Origin: Bacteroidota bacterium
GTDB taxonomy: Bacteria > Bacteroidota > Bacteroidia > Bacteroidales > Prolixibacteraceae
Assembly: GCA_023251455.1 (NCBI GenBank)
Contig: JAHEYT010000035.1
Span: forward strand, 1-64,000
Direction of reading: 5' to 3'
DNA length: 64,000 nt
Below, piece by piece: positions 63,323-64,000 of the stretch; position 1 is the first letter of the stretch, and every line of letters begins with the position of its first letter. The position numbers and the translations under genes are program-made. The notes under the pieces are model-generated. The model did no database searches and was not told the origin of the DNA. It saw only the letters and a program-made list of their open reading frames with translations.

Positions 63323-63750
63323 CGAATGTAATTTTTTTGTTCTAAATAGCTTTGTAAAATAATGGTGGCGCTAACCCCATCAATCGTTCCTTTGTTTTGC
63401 CTGTCTTTTTTCTTTAGCCCGGCATCAATCATTGTTTGAAATGCCATTTTGGATGTAAACCGCTCGTCAACCTGTTCCAAAGGCATATCGGGATAATCCT
63501 TCTGAAATTTCTTCAAAAACGGATTGATATACAGAACGGCTTCAGAGGGCTGATTGTTCATTTGCATCGGATATCCTACAATTACTTTTTCAACATTTTC
63601 CTTTGCAAAGTAATCTTTCAGGAAAGTCCAGATTTCCGGACTCGAAACGGTTGTCAGCCGTGTGGCAATCATCTGAAGTGGATCAGTAACTGCGATTCCA
63701 ATGCGTTTTTTTCCGTAATCGATGGCTAATATTCTTCCCACAAGGTTCAA
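63319..63750 (-). CDS. ruvX: Holliday junction resolvase-like protein RuvX (YqgF)
   Basis: A 143-residue RNase H-fold protein. The N-terminal ILAIDYGKKRIGIAVTDPL carries the first catalytic Asp, VEKVIVGYPMQM is a conserved strand, and EQVDERFTSKMA and GVSATIILQSYLE carry later acidic residues. YqgF family members process ribosomal RNA precursors and have been called putative Holliday junction resolvases. It is the upstream partner of def. Confidence 0.95.
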   Translation of the reverse strand: MNLVGRILAIDYGKKRIGIAVTDPLQMIATRLTTVSSPEIWTFLKDYFAKENVEKVIVGYPMQMNNQPSEAVLYINPFLKKFQKDYPDMPLEQVDERFTSKMAFQTMIDAGLKKKDRQNKGTIDGVSATIILQSYLEQKNYIR

Positions 63751-64000
63751 TTTTGTCGCAAAAATAGCAATATTTAGGCTATAATTTGACTGGTTCTTAA
63801 ATGTTAGAATTTTAAAAGGACTATCGTGCTGTTTTTTAGTCTGATGGCTTAATTTCCGGATGGATAATCGCTCTTAGAGATAACCAACTTGTTTAATCTA
63901 TATCGTTCTATTATCGATCTGAAATTGTAAATTCGTTGTTTCATGGTTCTTTAAAATTTTATCAAATGATTTTATTCCGACAATGCGAAATATTTGCTCC

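Overview
The window looks like chromosomal DNA from a member of the Bacteroidota, probably a Bacteroidales/Marinilabiliales-type saccharolytic bacterium (the order is inference). The reasons are a SusC/SusD pair, an ECF sigma and FecR-type anti-sigma pair, promoter-like boxes of the TAnnTTTG type instead of E. coli -10 boxes, few Shine-Dalgarno sequences, and core genes with Bacteroidota-like sequence.

Left edge (1-2787): the end of an integrated mobile region. Bases 1-120 look like the multi-repeat end of an IS21-family insertion sequence. It cuts an AT-rich gene of unknown function (121-1032). A tyrosine recombinase (1292-2500) follows, and the 3' end of a tRNA-Leu(GAG) gene (2788-2871) closes the region, which suggests integration into that tRNA.

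3-12 kb: mostly single housekeeping genes: a secreted hypothetical protein, a DUF6155-like protein, YebC, a DEAD-box RNA helicase and an Nramp metal transporter. Between the transporter and a large multi-PAS histidine kinase lie about 840 bases without a coding frame. They hold two promoter-like sites, many short helices and a very strong intrinsic terminator. I read this as a structured non-coding RNA of about 540 nt that I cannot assign to a known family. The kinase begins with a receiver domain that has lost its phosphorylatable aspartate.

12.3-43.7 kb: a polysaccharide utilisation locus aimed at pectin, most likely rhamnogalacturonan I. An ECF sigma factor, a FecR anti-sigma and a SusC with an N-terminal STN signalling domain form a surface-signalling switch. 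SusD follows. A second run encodes oligogalacturonate lyase (PL22), GH106 rhamnosidase, an unclassified six-hairpin glycosidase, a GH2 enzyme, a GH43-like propeller, a double-domain rhamnogalacturonan acetylesterase and a GH105 unsaturated uronyl hydrolase. A CE7-like esterase, a GH127 arabinofuranosidase and a PA14-containing GH31 enzyme sit in separate units. SPFH, YARHG and winged-helix genes interrupt the run. Palindromic and dispersed intergenic repeats are concentrated here.

43.8-64 kb: core genes: transketolase, SerA, a methyltransferase, a CPBP-like membrane protein, a 7TM-HD phosphodiesterase, an NlpC/P60 peptidase, a NUDIX hydrolase, FabD, a Cys/Met-metabolism PLP enzyme, AnmK with an M23 peptidase, a coiled-coil protein, ZapA and RNase Y, ComEC, and peptide deformylase with RuvX.
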